Shown here piece after piece: positions 21,603 to 34,806 of a stretch of DNA of 64,000 bases; the stretch's first letter is position 1, and each line of letters starts with the position of its first letter. The notes below the pieces were generated by a model. The model saw nothing but the letters and a program-made list of their open reading frames with translations, was not told the origin of the DNA and searched no databases. The translations under genes and the position numbers were made by a program. Origin of the DNA: Erigeron canadensis (Eukaryota; Streptophyta; Magnoliopsida; Asterales; Asteraceae); contig NC_057761.1 of NCBI RefSeq assembly GCF_010389155.1, positions 58,960,587 to 59,024,586 on the forward strand. Direction: 5' to 3'.

Positions 21603-21738
21603 AACTAATCATATATTTAAATGGCCCAAAGATGCTTCTAGTTAAACATCGGATTCCAATTAGCATATGGTTAATATTTGAAAGTTGATTAATAGCGTTA
21701 AACATGGACAAGATCGCGACACTTTGACAATAGCTGCC

Positions 21739-24317
21739 ATGTTGCTTCTCGCTTTCTCTTTGTTCATTGCAGTATGTGTTTTCCTCCTGATCCATTGTAG
21801 CAAAAGAGAAACTAAGAAGAATCTTCCACCTGGAAGCTTTGGATGGCCGTTTATTGGTGAAACGCTAGTATATCTTCGCTCACTAAGAGATGGAACCCCG
21901 GAAAGATTTGTAAGCGAGAGAATGAAGACATATGGTAGTCCTTTGGTCTTCAAAACATCTTTGCTTGGCGAACGTATGGTTATCTTCTGTGGGCCTGAAG
22001 GGAACAAATTTCTGTTTGGGAATGAGAACAAACTGGTCGCATCATGGTGGCCTGGTGCAATCAGAACACTTTTTGGTAAGTGCTTGAATACAAGCCGCGG
22101 TGAAGAAGCCAAGTGGTTGAGGAAGATGATGCTGTCTTACTTGGGTCCTGATGCCCTTTCCAATCGTTATACCGCCACCATGGATATAGTTACTCGTCGT
22201 CATATCCATACTCACTGGAAAGGTATCAATTTGACAAAATAGACAGGTTAGACTGGTTGAGTAGCTTCAAAAAAACAATTCGGGTCAACACATATACCTT
22301 ATATACAATTTGACCAGAGATGTTTTTTTCCCAAATTCTTACACTTTACAAATACCTCAAATTTTAATAATCATTTGAATTTATTTGTAATATAATGATA
22401 TATCGAGTTTATGAATTAAAATATCTCTATCTTCGCCCATATGAACCATTAGACATGTTCTTGTAACCTCTTCTCTTTTACCCTTTTGACCCATTGTAGA
22501 TAAATGATAGCCCAACTCAACTCATTCATATATAAAAGATTCAAAACTGTATTTATCACCATGAACACGATAAATAATATATAGTTTGTTGTTGTACAGG
22601 CAGGAGTGAGGTGAAGGTTTTCGACATGGTGAAACCATACCTATTCGAGCTTACTTGTCTTCTATTTTTAAGCCTTGATGATCCAAAAAATTTTGCGGAA
22701 CTTGGAATCTTGTTCAATATTTTCCTAAAAGGGCTAGGAGAGATACCCATTAGTATCCCCGGGACTCGATTTTATAAGGCCAAAAAAGCGGCGAATGCTA
22801 TTAAAAAAAAACTAGTGGTGATCATTAAGCAGAGGAAGCTAGCCATGGAACAAGAACAAAAACCCTCATCCTTTGAAGATCTTCTGTCACATCTGCTTGT
22901 ATCTTCAGATGAAAATGGTCAGTTTTTGTCTGAAATGGAGATTGCAAATAACGTATTGTTACTACTCTTTTCCGGACATGACACTTCTGCTGTTTCCATA
23001 ACGTTGCTCATGAAGAGTCTTGGAGAACATCCCCAAGTTTACGAAAATGTGCTAAAAGGTCAGTACTATTAGGATTGCACAACCACTGAACAAAAAAATG
23101 AAACCAAACCAAAACCAGTATAGTTGTTCCGGTTCTTGGTTCCAATAATAGCCAAAAATTGATTCTTTGTCCAGTCCAGTCCAATGCTGTTTCTACTCTT
23201 TTTATTTTATCAATCGATATTTAGAAAATTTATCCTTAAACCACCAGCCAACGCCCAGTTTGGGACAGAGCCAATTCTAAACCAGCTGGGTTCAAAATAT
23301 TCTCAAAGTTTTTGTTTTTCATTGATAATATTCTCAAATGACAATAATGTTCATGTAGAGCAATTGAGCATTCTGGAAGCAAAAGCACCCAATGAATTGC
23401 TAAATTGGGAGGACATACAAAAGATGAGATACTCATGGAATGTTATATGCGAAGTAATGAGACTAACTCCACCAGTGGCTGGAGCTTTTAGGGAGGCCCT
23501 TGTGGATTTCGAGTATGCTGGTTATACAATCCCCAAAGGATGGAAGGTAAACTTTCTGCCATTGAGTTTCATAAAACTAGAGGCTACAGTATTGAGCTAT
23601 TTACTTTTAAATGGGTCTATCTGAGTAGTGTTTCATGTCAGATCAATCGAATAAAGAAGGCTAGCTAAGAGACTAAGACTGAAACGGGTCAAATGGGTTG
23701 AGAGCCGCAAATTCAATTTTTAATCCATAGAGCCTTTTAAAGAAGTTATTATAAATATTTAGATTATCTGTGACAGTACTTGTTTAAAATCACAACTTCG
23801 GCACTACTTATTCATATTTTATAAGAAATGAACAAAAAAGTGATTTACATGTCCACCCAGCCCGTCCTGCTTAGACGTACTAAAAAAGAACTCATTTCAA
23901 CCTTTTATCCATCTCTCTTAACCCTGCCATCTTACTACTACTACCTCTATGTAGAATGAACAAGATTCTTAACAACTTTAAACATGGAGTATTGTTTGTT
24001 TGTGTTGTGACTTTCAGATAATTTGGAGTGCATCCATCAGTCATAAGGAAGAGGATAACTTCCCAAATGCTACGGCGTTTGATCCTTCGAGATTTGAAGG
24101 AGCAGGACCAACTCCATTTGCCTTTGTTCCATTTGGTGGCGGTCCACGGATGTGTTTGGGAAAAGAACTAGCTCGTGTGCAAATACTTGTGTTCCTACAC
24201 AACATAGTGACACAGTTTAAGTGGGACCTACTGATTCCAGATGAGAAAATAGAATACGATCCATTGGCTACTCCAGTTAAAGGACTCCCAATTCGACTCC
24301 ATCCTCATACAATCTGA
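21739..24317 (+). CDS. CYP716: Cytochrome P450, CYP716-type
   Basis: Four coding exons, 21739-22222, 22600-23058, 23359-23546 and 24018-24317, with GT-AG introns and continuous frame, give 476 residues. The start ATG at 21739 puts a membrane anchor first ([20 protein letters not shown]). An in-frame TGA at 21679 and no other in-frame ATG between support it. Next come the Pro-rich hinge [13 protein letters not shown], the phrase [13 protein letters not shown] typical of CYP716, the I-helix oxygen-binding motif SGHDTS (residues 286-291), ExxR at 346-349, DPSRF, and the haem loop [13 protein letters not shown] with Cys423 as ligand. All key residues are present and the length is normal. CYP716 enzymes are ER-anchored oxidases, mostly of triterpene scaffolds such as amyrins; the substrate here is not predictable from sequence. 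It is tail-to-tail with the MET1-like gene, with 225 bp between stops. Confidence 0.9.
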
Positions 24318-24542
24318 ACGTTTCCCCCGAAGTATTTATACATTTTGGTCATGTACCAATGCTAAAAAGGTACATGCTTTTAACTTACATATACTTGAAC
24401 AAAACAATGATAAAAGAATACCGACTTTTGTTCAAGATTGATGAACATAATTCTATAAGCAAAAAACCTGGTTGGCATGTGATTCGGATCTATCCACAAG
24501 TAGTATCTTTTTTGTTTAAAAATGGCTATCCACAAGTAGCTT

Positions 24543-27239
24543 CTATTTCTTATTGAATCCAAACAATGATTTAATGGCATTTAATGCATTCTCGTTGATA
24601 AATGACTCGTCAAAATTTTTCATCAAGGGCTCAAACTCCTCAGACTTCCTTACATTCTCTAGATCAGGATCAGAACGGATCCGCTGCAATGTTTGTAGCA
24701 ATTGGTAAAAACTTGTTAGAAACCTTATAAGGTGGCAGTTGCACCATTTGCTTATGAGAGGGTCGATTTAAGTTAATTTTATCTATAGCAGTTCAAATGA
24801 GTAGATCTTTAAGATTAGAGCTAGAGGAAAATTATCAAATGATTAAAATCATCCAAGGCTGCCATTTGAGTTGTCTAATTTTAAAAACTATATTAGTACT
24901 CTAAAAATAGAGTTTTGTTTATCATGACTAACATATCGCCTTAATAAAAGTTAGAGAAGAAGTGATTCAGCTGAACCCAAACCAACCAGATTTTACCTTT
25001 GGGAAAAAGTATCTCGTTATGACCCATTATGAAATCCGACCCACCCATTTTGCCAACTCTAAAGGAGATGACAATAACCAACAATTACCTTAAAATCTTC
25101 GTATCCTGATTGCATGGCATCTCTAAGAGCAGAAATTCCAGCTTGTATCTGTCATTTCCATTACCATATTAAATCTTAACATGTCTACTTATCCCATTGT
25201 GCATTTAGTTTGGAATGCAAGGAACTAATAGTATCATACCTGATTTAGCTTAGAATAGCAGCATGCAACATTGTAACTTGCTATTGAAGCTTCATCGAGC
25301 TCTGGTTTTGACCCCAAAACAGACTCGAACTTTTCCAGTGCCTCTTCATACTTCGCGCTCCTAAACAAGTTACCAAGAGAAATCATCAAAAACAAATTAA
25401 ACCTTGTCGGTTGCTTAGCTGAAAGTGTTTTTTCAAAGGTACTTTACTTGTAAAGCTGCAGGCCTTCACGCAGCTCCCTTTCTCTAGTTTCCTTTTGTTC
25501 CTTTTTCCTTAAGTAATTTTGCATCTGAAAACATTGATCATGCACAATGAATGTCAGTCAAGTGACCTACTTGTGTTAAAATTTTATCTATTACACTGGT
25601 TAAATAGATTGCAATGCATTAATTCATCAAAATTCATTTTGTTTATTATTTCAGATTAGTAGTAAAATAATCTAATCATATGTGACAGACCAACTATTTT
25701 ATGATTTTTTCAATACATTTGAGTCAAACTAAACCATCCAACCCACTCATTTTGCTACTCTGAATGGTCTACAAAAACTACGTATGCTTCGGTAGACATA
25801 TGGACTTGGAAACTTACTTGAATTTCCCTAAGTTTGCCACTAACTATTCCAGAATTTCGCTCGGCTCTGATAATCTCCTTCTCTGTTAACTCACCCGCAT
25901 CGTCCATTTTCCCTGCCAATCATGTCAAATGATCCTTAGATCAAGAACCACAACATACAAAGTTTAAATCCTTTTTCCTAAATTATATGATCTAGTAACA
26001 CGGGTTTAATCATGTCATTATGTATAAGAATAAAAAGGGGAAACTATGAACTAACCATATCGCTTTTCCATTTTCATTAGCAAAGGGCCAATTCTTTGAC
26101 GAATGGTGTACATCGTTCTTCCATATTCTGCAGCAGGCCACATCTCTGTTCCAAATACTGCACTGCAACATTTTAGCATTTGATTACCACATTCTCAACC
26201 GCCCTTTACAATTCAATCCGAAATAGTATATGTACAGTAACGTCCAACCTGATGTTTGAAATCATGGCCTAGAACACTAAAACACCATTTTTGTGTATCG
26301 GTTTCAGTTTCAGCCAATAATTAGAAATTGCATAAGGTTATCTACCTAGTGAAGGCCAAAGGGTAGGATGCGTACAACCGATACAGTGGCAATAGGTCTT
26401 GGTGATTGATAAGCAGGGTCTCAACCCAAGTTAATATAATACATCTAGAAATACCAAAAAGCACTATCCAGAAACTACCTAATCACAGGAAACATAACCA
26501 ACTCTACACAAGTATGCAACTTTTTTCTTCGTGGCGACCCATTTTGTATGTCTATGGTTTCATAATTTCATTTTTACAACATCCCTTCAAAAAGAATGCT
26601 TTCAATTACGCAAAAAACTTTAACTTTTATGAAAATACTACAATATCTTTGCTGCAAGTCAACACATTATAAGTTAAAATTGTTAGTTTCTTCACAACTT
26701 AAGAGTTAAAAGTATTTTCATCATCTGTTTCATGATGAAATTTCTATACATGAAAGCATATAAATGCTTAACTGACCTACAAATTAGTTAACAATACAGA
26801 ACTCCATACCAAAATCATAAACTTAAAGCATTTAAACCAAGAAAACATACCTGGTGGCCAAAACTTTATCCCCAACAGAAAACATTTTAGTCTTGTCAGC
26901 AGAGCCACCAGGTGCAATTGCATCAATGTAGGTTGCACCATCTCTACCTTTAACAAATTTCAACCCATAAGGTTGTTCAATCTCAACTTCATATTCTTCA
27001 TACTTGTTCTCTCCCTCTTCCGCTTTTTCCTCTGCCCCGTTATCCGCAGACGCTCTAACGATTAAAACCGAGCGTTTCCCAGGACCCGAATTCCCTACCC
27101 TGATTGAAAGTTTCAAGCTTTTGACATTCTTGGTTGATATTTGCTTGCACAGAGAAATGGGCATCAACGGTGAATTCGGAGTTCTTGGCAATGGTGGTGA
27201 AGAACACAGAGATGGGTAGCTGTTTGGAGCAGTTGACAT
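24543..27239 (-). CDS. MET1: Chloroplast PDZ-TPR protein MET1-like
   Basis: Seven coding exons on the minus strand, 27239-26851, 26162-26056, 25912-25818, 25524-25448, 25360-25240, 25148-25089 and 24683-24543, give 329 residues with continuous frame. The N terminus is Ser/Pro-rich and basic with few acidic residues (MSTAPNSYPSLCSSPPLPR), as in a chloroplast transit peptide. A PDZ-like domain follows (PYGLKFVKGRDGATYIDAIA, GGSADKTKMFSVGDKVLATS). The second half has a charged helix (LRKKEQKETRERELREGLQL) and TPR-like repeats (YEEALEKFESVLG, ASYNVACCYSKLNQ, GISALRDAMQSGYEDFK). This order and length match Arabidopsis MET1 (At1g55480, also ZKT), a thylakoid protein that helps photosystem II assembly and repair. 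The family and exon plan are clear; the role is inferred from that. Confidence 0.92.
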
Positions 27240-27386
27240 ATTTTTTTTCTATTTGATTTGAAGCAGGAAGGGAAAAAAATGCACACTTTTCAAGTTTTTG
27301 GAAAGAATGAAGAAAGAAAGAAAGATTACAGTTTGAAGTGATCAGTGGTTCTAATGGACTGTTGTGAAATTTCAGTTATCTTATGC

Positions 27387-27392
27387 CACGTG
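27387..27392 (-). promoter_or_regulatory. G-box/ABRE upstream of MET1-like gene
   Basis: CACGTG within CCACGTGTCG lies about 148 bp upstream of the MET1-like ATG. G-boxes are bound by bZIP and bHLH factors such as HY5 and PIFs and are common in light-responsive chloroplast protein genes. The match is exact; use in vivo is inference. Confidence 0.5.
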
Positions 27393-27399
27393 TCGCCTT

Positions 27400-28368
27400 G
27401 TGGGTGGATTAGAAAAATAAAAAAGGTTTTTTTATAAGAAAATCCATTATAATATTCTTAGAATCTTTGATTGTGAAACTTTACTCATTTATTTTGTTCG
27501 ATGATAATAATAGTTATAAATCTTAATTATTATTATCATCTACGAGTATTTTGTTCCATGATAATAGTTATAAATATTTGTAAAAGAGTTTTAATGTTAA
27601 AATCATTCGAAATAGATTAGTTTATAAATAAATATACATTGTTTAAGCAAGATATTCATGTGTTTCAAACCTCCAAACTTGAAACCTTACAAGAAAATCA
27701 AGACACGTACCACTACAGTTTTTGATGGTGGTAATCATTCTTGATGGTATATGACAAATCTACTATAAAATTTGGAAAAGTGTCATTTATAGATCATTGC
27801 TTTTACTGTTTTATAAGTTTATTCCAAAAATGGCAGTGTTTCTTTTAAGTGAGATACTACAAATGAAGAAATTCCAATTATACAGTAATCATAATGTCTA
27901 CAATATTTTGGGTAACTGTTAGTGCACATCAGAAACAAAGGTTTGACATCTGGTGAGGAGTTTTTATCATTATTTAATTTGGGTAGTTTAGTTATGAGAC
28001 TATGATACGAAGTATGAACAAGGTTTCATCATTATACGATGATGTGTCCTTTATATTGCATATTGACTAAATGTTCGAAAAATATTTTTATATAAGAAAA
28101 CAAAATTCTTATAACATCATTTTTTTAAACAATGTTTATTTGTTACTACTATTAGATTTCTTTATATTAATTGTTTCTTTTTTATTATCTTGATTTATGG
28201 CATCATCCTATCTAAAGTTTAAATCATTTTCATGATTTATAATATATTTCTTTTCTAGCCTAAGTCTCATGTAAATTAAAACATATTATCTATTTTATTT
28301 TTTTTAAATGGCTATATGTCAATTTTAAAAAATAGGTACACTATCTTTTTTTCGTCTTAGTATTATCA
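27400..28368. other. Intergenic, AT-rich
   Basis: No gene, RNA or terminal-repeat pair was recognised. A phrase with TAATTATTATTATCATC and TTTTGTTC..GATGATAATA.TAGTTATAAAT recurs at about 27496 and 27550, a small local duplication. Confidence 0.4.
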
Positions 28369-28774
28369 ATCAACCTGGGTATATAAAATAAAAGATAATT
28401 GTTATGATCTCATCATTTTATAAAAATAACTAATTTGTCATCTCCAAATTCTTTCTTAAAGTTTAGTTTTTTTTTTTGTTTAATTTACATATCATATCAT
28501 AAGCATTTTACTTCTATAAATTTATTTTACTTGTATTTTTGTTATTTATGATATTTTTTCTATAAAAAATAAGTTTTTATTTTCTTGAAAAAACTCTAAT
28601 ATATTGTGCATGGTCTTTCAATATTTCAATCATCTAAATAATTTTATCATAACAAAAATTTTAACTAACCACATATTATGGTTAAACTATCACATAATTC
28701 TTAAACATCAACTTACTTTCATATTACAAAAAATTTATTAATAAGTCCGGGTTGAACCCGGGTTAATTAGCTAG
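28369..28774 (+). mobile_element. Helitron-like element, 3' end clear
   Basis: CCGGGTT-G-AACCCGG (28747-28761) is a perfect 7-bp-stem hairpin, followed nine bases later by CTAG (28771-28774) and then T, the layout of a Helitron 3' terminus. The 5' end is uncertain; TCAATCAACCTGGGTATATA near 28369 is a plausible start. About 400 bp, AT-rich, with no coding capacity. Confidence 0.45.
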
Positions 28775-29607
28775 TACAATATTCATTTAAAAATTGAAAT
28801 AAGACGAGTTACAGAGCTTGTATATTTTAAAGCAAATGATATTAGTTTTTTTTAAGAAAAAAAAAAGAAAATGTTAAACAAAGCCCTTATGTCTTCACTT
28901 AACGTGCATAAAAAGATTGTACATTTTCATATTAAAAGTCCACCCCCTGAATTTTATGGTAAGTGTACAACTAATTAATGAATCTTAACGAAAGTCCTTA
29001 GGGTTTCGTTGAGCAAAAACCAAAAAACAAAAGGTTGTGTAATAGATTTACAATGTGTTATAAAATTTATGTTGTATGATAATTTTGTCAAAATACTGAT
29101 ACCAATATTACTTTTTATTTATTTATTTATTTATTTTTTGGAACAACATTACTTTTCATATTTTTAATGATTGATTTTACTTCTTCAATAAGTTTATTTT
29201 TAATAGATATCCATGTAGGTAATTAATTCTTTTCACATCTGAGTGTTCGACATATCTACCAATATACTAAAACAAAATTGTAGCATAATTTAATAGACAT
29301 ATGGCACATTCTTGAACCGACAAATGTATTTTTTTTAATATATTTAAATACTTATCGTAGAATTATATGCTTTTGAGTATTACCATATTAATTTATTAGC
29401 ATTAAATAATGAGATTGTATTATAGTGGGTTTTGCTTTGTTCTAATCCGTCAAAAACATAAACCGGAAAATACTTTTTCTTTTGGTTCGGTGAGGTTGTC
29501 GGTCAACAACAATAAACAAGCAAATGGTTATTTTTGTTTACTTCCATTCGAGTGAACGCATGAAGATAGGCAAATGTAAAATGTTGAATTATATATATTT
29601 TTTATAT

Positions 29608-29788
29608 GGAAAATGACTACTACTCCTAACAAAATAGCCTAAAAATTCTCCTAACACTCTAAAAGGATGACATGTGGTATCCACTAATTGTTTTTCCTAA
29701 TCTTGCCCCCTGATTTTTCCACATTTCATAATCCAATAGTTAGAAAGATTTTTAGGCTATTTTGTTAAGAGGATTATTAATCATTTCC
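29608..29788. mobile_element. MITE with long terminal inverted repeats
   Basis: The left arm GGAAAATGACTACTACTCCT and onward pairs with the right arm ending TTATTAATCATTTCC over about 47-50 bp. Both contain AACAAAATAGCCTAAAAAT or its complement. The total length is 181 bp and non-coding. Long inverted ends suggest a Mutator-like MITE; a 9-bp target duplication was not clear in the AT-rich flanks. Confidence 0.75.
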
Positions 29789-31320
29789 CAATATATATAC
29801 TATTAAGCTTGAATTATGTTACCTTTGAAAAACTTTAAGATTATTCTTCTTGTACAACCGATTGGTCTTTAAAATCTTTAGATTTGCTATTACCAACATG
29901 TTGGTAGATGATATAATTGCCGAAGCAATTGATCCTTCTATTTTTGCTTAATTCAAACGTAGAAAACACCTTCTTTTTCCAATTCATTTTTGCCTCAAAC
30001 ATTTGAGATTATCTTTCTTAATCAACAAGTTTGCATTACAAATTTTTATAAATAATATATAAATTTATTATGAATAGATTGAATTAAATTATATACAATT
30101 GTAAGTAACAAGCATGGGTATTAGTGCTAGTATGCATATATACAAAACCCAAATTGCATAGACTCTTACAATTTACTTACGCTTTATCTATGCCAAAATG
30201 AAAAGCCTCCAATTAATATCACGAAATACGTGTAACATAAAATTGGATAGTCGCTTCTTAAAAGTGGCTATTAAGATACTCATTAGCTCCTCAACTCTTT
30301 CACGCAATCTCAAACAACTTTTTATGGTCAAAGGCCGTATAAACATAAGAAGTATGTATCACTTTGGGTGATACTATTGTTGTTTTGTATGCTATTAAAA
30401 GGTTATCCAAAACAACAACATATATTGTGTACTAATTACATACGACTACAACTTTTGTACCACTCTTTTTATTATGCATATAGTAGTGTGGCCAACTGTT
30501 TTGTAGTTAGTGATGTTTTAGCTATTAGGACTTTTCAAAATGTCACCGTCCGTAGTAATTAAACCCTCCAAATATATACGGTGAAGGTATTGACACGAAA
30601 CTATTGATAGGAAAAATACAAATTAGACCTCCATGTCCATAGTTATCTTTTTTTACACACAGATAATATATTTTTTAAAAATTGTATGATTTATGTATTT
30701 TCACATACAATCTGAATAAATAATGTTACAAAATGAATTACCTATGTTTATTTATAATAAAATCCACAGCTATAAACACAAAAAACCTATTTTGAATAAA
30801 GAATCTTAAACCTATACGTAGAGTCTCCCACAATTGTAGATAGTGTTGAGAAACATGCAATATAAAGGTAAGGAAATATAAAGGTAAGGATCAATCGTGT
30901 CACGTATCTCCTAAATGATTTTTATCATCTATGAGATTAATAAGTCAAGGACCTGAGATATTTTACTTATAAACTTGGAAACCTATTTATGAAGATATAA
31001 CTTACAAGTTTAATCACCGTGACAATGTTAAAGTGTGTGAACTAAGAAAAAAAAAAGTTAAAAATAGCATAATTTATTTATAGATCGAATAAATAAATAA
31101 ACAAAAATTTATTTAAAGAAAGGAAGTAGGAAATGGAAAAGATACTTTTAAAAGGGATCAAAGTCATCAAACCTACCCAAATAGAAAGGAAAAAAAACAT
31201 TTTCAAATCAGCAAATCTAGAACACATAACCCATTAATATCACCGGCAGTCACAAACCCAAAATCACAACCCAATAAAACCCCACGATCTTACCACGAAT
31301 GACGGCAACAACCCCACTAA
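29789..31320. other. Intergenic upstream of YTH gene A
   Basis: AT-rich, with no recognised gene. A short tandem phrase TATAAAGGTAAGGA occurs twice around 30862-30890. The sequence becomes more balanced from about 31200 as the promoter of YTH gene A begins. Confidence 0.4.
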
Positions 31321-31328
31321 AATCCACC

Positions 31329-31334
31329 CACGTG
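31329..31334 (+). promoter_or_regulatory. G-box upstream of YTH gene A
   Basis: CACGTG in CCCACGTGTCC, 343 bp upstream of the ATG at 31677. The sequence match is exact but the functional role is inferred. Confidence 0.4.
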
Positions 31335-31448
31335 TCCAAACCTTTTAAGTCGACGCGGGTAACCTCACCAAAGGACCAAAACCATCAAAATATAAAAAAG
31401 AAAGGACTGAAAATGTAAAAAACAAAAAAGGAAAGTGGGGGCAGTGGT

Positions 31449-31470
31449 GTGGTGCTATTTGAATCACCAC
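31449..31470 (+). promoter_or_regulatory. Inverted-repeat block shared with YTH gene C
   Basis: GTGGTG and CACCAC arms are separated by the 10-base CTATTTGAAT. The same 22 bases, followed by CTT, occur at 51324-51345 upstream of paralogue C, and TATGGATCAAA follows in both. B has a weaker relative on its own strand at 39744-39729. It lies 207-228 bp before the ATG. A promoter element or 5' leader hairpin are both possible. Confidence 0.6.
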
Positions 31471-31676
31471 TTTGTGTATGGATCAAATCCTCTTGCTTCT
31501 TCAAAAACCCACCCTTGGCGGCTGAAATAATCCCCCATCTTTCTCTCTCCTAGGGTTTCTATCCCCTTTTATATCTATCTGTATCTATATCTATATATAT
31601 ATCATATATTTTGAAAACATTTGGGGGTTATTATCCTGTTGTTGGAGATCTATCTATCCATCTATCCGATCCAATC

Positions 31677-34600
31677 ATGGCTGCTGTTGCTCCTCCTGCA
31701 GATCGTATCCTTTATTTTTTACTTTATTTGTGAGCTATAAATCTTATTAATTCTATTTGATCTGCTTGCTGTGTGACTTGTAATCTAATTTGAAGTTATC
31801 TGTTTATAATTACTGTATGTGTGTGTAGAATCTTCCTGAGCTGCTATTTGTTACTGCAACTATATTTAAATGATTAGAATTTTTAAGAGAAAAAATTAAG
31901 GAGAATTTATTGCTGTGATTTATAGTGAAGTTATTTTTAAGCTCACATATAAAGTTAGTACCTTTTTTTTTTTAATTTCTGTATTTGTATGTGTGTATAG
32001 ATGTATATATATGTATTGTATTATTTCTTAGCCAGCTGCTAATTGTTACTGATGCTATATTGATTAGTGGATTTAAATGGACAAAAATAAAGGATTTATT
32101 ATTGTAATTTGGAAGTTCACTATACTGTTAATCTTTTGTATATGAATCTTTATTAGTTTAGTTTAATGTTTAGCTGGATCATGATTTGGATAATTGCAAG
32201 TTTTCTAGACTTGTAAGATTTATATTATGTATATATATTTAAAATTTAAGTTTGGTGAAAAAGTAGTCGAATTTCTTAACTTGTTTTTTACTATAGAAGC
32301 TGCTGATTTGTTGAAGAATTTGACATTGGATTCTCAATCTAAAACTTTGGAAATCCCTGAGCCTACTAAGAAGGTTTGACTTTGACTCGTAATATTATTA
32401 TACTGTTGGATTTACTGGAGTTTTTTGCTAATTAAATGTGATCATCGTTATGTAGCCTTCGAGTAATACAACGGTTGATACTGTGAATGGTCAGAACCAA
32501 TCTTTAGATAGGTCGGTTACTCCTTTGATACCAGATTATATGGATCCAACGGTTGCGTATATTCCCAATGCTTATGCTTCTACTCCGTATTACTATGGAG
32601 GTAATTTGGTACAGTTTCATTATTTTGAACCAGATGTTTGATGTGGATTTTTCTTGTTAAGGTATTTATATTTTGTGTGATTCTTCAGGTTACGATGGGA
32701 CTACCAATGAATATGATGACTATTCAAGATATGTTAATCCTGATGGGGTTGATCTGTCTCATGTAAGATTTGGATTGTTGTAGTTGATCTTATAACTAGC
32801 TAATAGCTTGTAATTTTGATTATGATTTTAACCGATTCTGGATTTTATTGCAGGGAGTTTATGGTGATATGTATCATGGCTATGGATATCCAACATATAG
32901 TCCTTATTCACCTGCAACTTCACCTGTCCCGACAGTTGGCCATGATGGTCAGCTTTATGGAGCTCAACACTACCAGTACCCAAACGCCTATTTCCAGCCC
33001 ATGACTCCAACTAGTGGGCCTTACTCATCGTCCGCTGTTCCTGCTAAAGGTGAGAATACACCATCTGCAGCTGCTGACCAGCCATCGTTGACTGTGGACA
33101 CTGCTAATGGAAATTCTAATAACATTGTAAATGGTGGGGGTGTCAAGGGAAACACTGGTTCGGCCTCTTTGAGACCAACAACATATCAGAATTCCTATAA
33201 TGCGAATGGTTCATATGGAAGGGGTGCACAAAATAGTTATCAGGATCCAAGATACAGTTATGAAGGGCTTCATTCCCCGATCCCTTGGTTAGACACTACC
33301 TTGTATACCGATGGACAAGCTAGAAACATCTCTAGCATTGCTCCTCTTTCCAGTGGGAATGGCGTTGCATCAAGAAATCAAAATCTCCGTCCTCATTCTA
33401 ATATCATGGTATGCCTAATCTTTTGTGTGGTTAAATTTTAAGAGTGTGTGGATTCTATGAAATTCAGATATCTTCATTTTTTACTTGCAGGGTTTACAGA
33501 GCCCAAGACCAATGTCGGCAGTTAATACTGCAAGTGGATACATGAATCGGATGTATTCTAACAAGCTATACAGCCAATACGGGAGCAACTATCGTTCGGG
33601 TTATGGTTATGGTTCCAATGCATATGACTCACAAATTAACGGGCGTGGTTGGTTGGCAACTGATAACAAATTCAAGCCTAGAGGACGAGGTAACGGTTTC
33701 TTTGGTTACAACAATGAAAATGGAGATGGTTTAAATGAGCTCAACCGAGGTCCTCGGGCACGGACAGTGAAGAACCAAAAGGTTTTGGCTCCGATCACGT
33801 TAGCTGTCAAGGAACAAAATATTAACGTTACACCTGGTGACAGTGTTGAGAAGGAGTCCGAGGTTAAGGAGAAGGTGAGTGCTGCTCCAGATAGAGAGCA
33901 ATACAACCAGCCCGATTTTCCGGATACTTATGAAGATGCCAAGTTCTTTATAATTAAATCATACAGTGAGGATGATGTTCATAAGTGTATCAAGTATAAT
34001 GTTTGGGCGAGTACACAAAATGGAAACAAGAAGCTTGATGCGGCATACCAGGAGGCTCAGCAGAAGTCTGCACCCTGTCCAGTTTTTCTTTTCTTTTCGG
34101 TAAGTGTCTCGTCACTGTTGACTTTGGCTTGGTTCATTTTCTTTTTGTGCTTTTTTTTAATCTAATATAATTTTAACAACTATTTTTCTCTTCAGGTCAA
34201 TACAAGCGGACAGTTTGTTGGTGTTGCTGAGATGGTGGGGCCAGTCGATTTTGACAAAAGCTTAGAGTACTGGCAACAAGATAAGTGGATTGGTTGTTTT
34301 CCAGTAAAGTGGCATATTGTTAAGGATTTACCAAACAGCTTGTTGAAGCATATCACTCTTGAAAACAACGAGAATAAGCCAGTTACCAATAGCAGGGATA
34401 CCCAAGAGGTATTATTTCATAAAATTCATTTTTATTTTATTTTTTGTTGAGTTACGAGTCGCTAGGTCACTGAAATTATATATGTATTCAGGTGAAGTTA
34501 GAGCAGGGGTTGCAGGTAATAAAAATTTTCAAAGAGCATTCCAGCAAGCAATGCATATTAGATGATTTTGAGTTCTATGAAGACAGACAAAAGAGAATCC

Positions 34601-34806
34601 AAGAGAAGAAGGCAAAGCAACAGCAGTTTCAGAAACAGGCTTGGGAAGGAAAACCCAAAGAAGTCATTAAGGTGGAGGTTGCACCACCAAAGGTGACTGA
34701 TACTCCCCAAGAAATAGTGAAAGAAGCTACTCCTGTTAATATAAATGGAGAGGTGAAACCTGCAGAGAAAAAGATTGTAGTAAATGGGGTTGCAAATGGT
34801 TGTTAG
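31677..34806 (+). CDS. ECT2-like: YTH-domain m6A reader, ECT2-like (copy A)
   Basis: Eight coding exons, 31677-31704, 32297-32373, 32456-32600, 32689-32762, 32854-33408, 33491-34099, 34196-34408 and 34492-34806, give 671 residues. The start is conserved ([20 protein letters not shown]). A Tyr/Gly/Ser/Pro-rich disordered region follows ([27 protein letters not shown]), then a basic stretch ([14 protein letters not shown]), then the YTH domain from [15 protein letters not shown] to about [12 protein letters not shown]. The aromatic cage that holds N6-methyladenosine is complete: W465 (NVWAS), W522 and W527 (YWQQDKW), one residue off from W464/W521/W526 of Arabidopsis ECT2. The C terminus is a charged helix and VNGVANGC. 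Such proteins bind m6A in mRNA in the cytoplasm and act in organ growth and mRNA stability. The intron that B and C have after QKQ is absent here. It is tail-to-tail with copy B. Confidence 0.94.

Noticed and set aside
21685..21738. A longer P450 N terminus beginning at 21685
   Set aside because: That codon is TTG and an in-frame TGA lies at 21679. The first in-frame ATG, at 21739, gives a normal membrane anchor and length.
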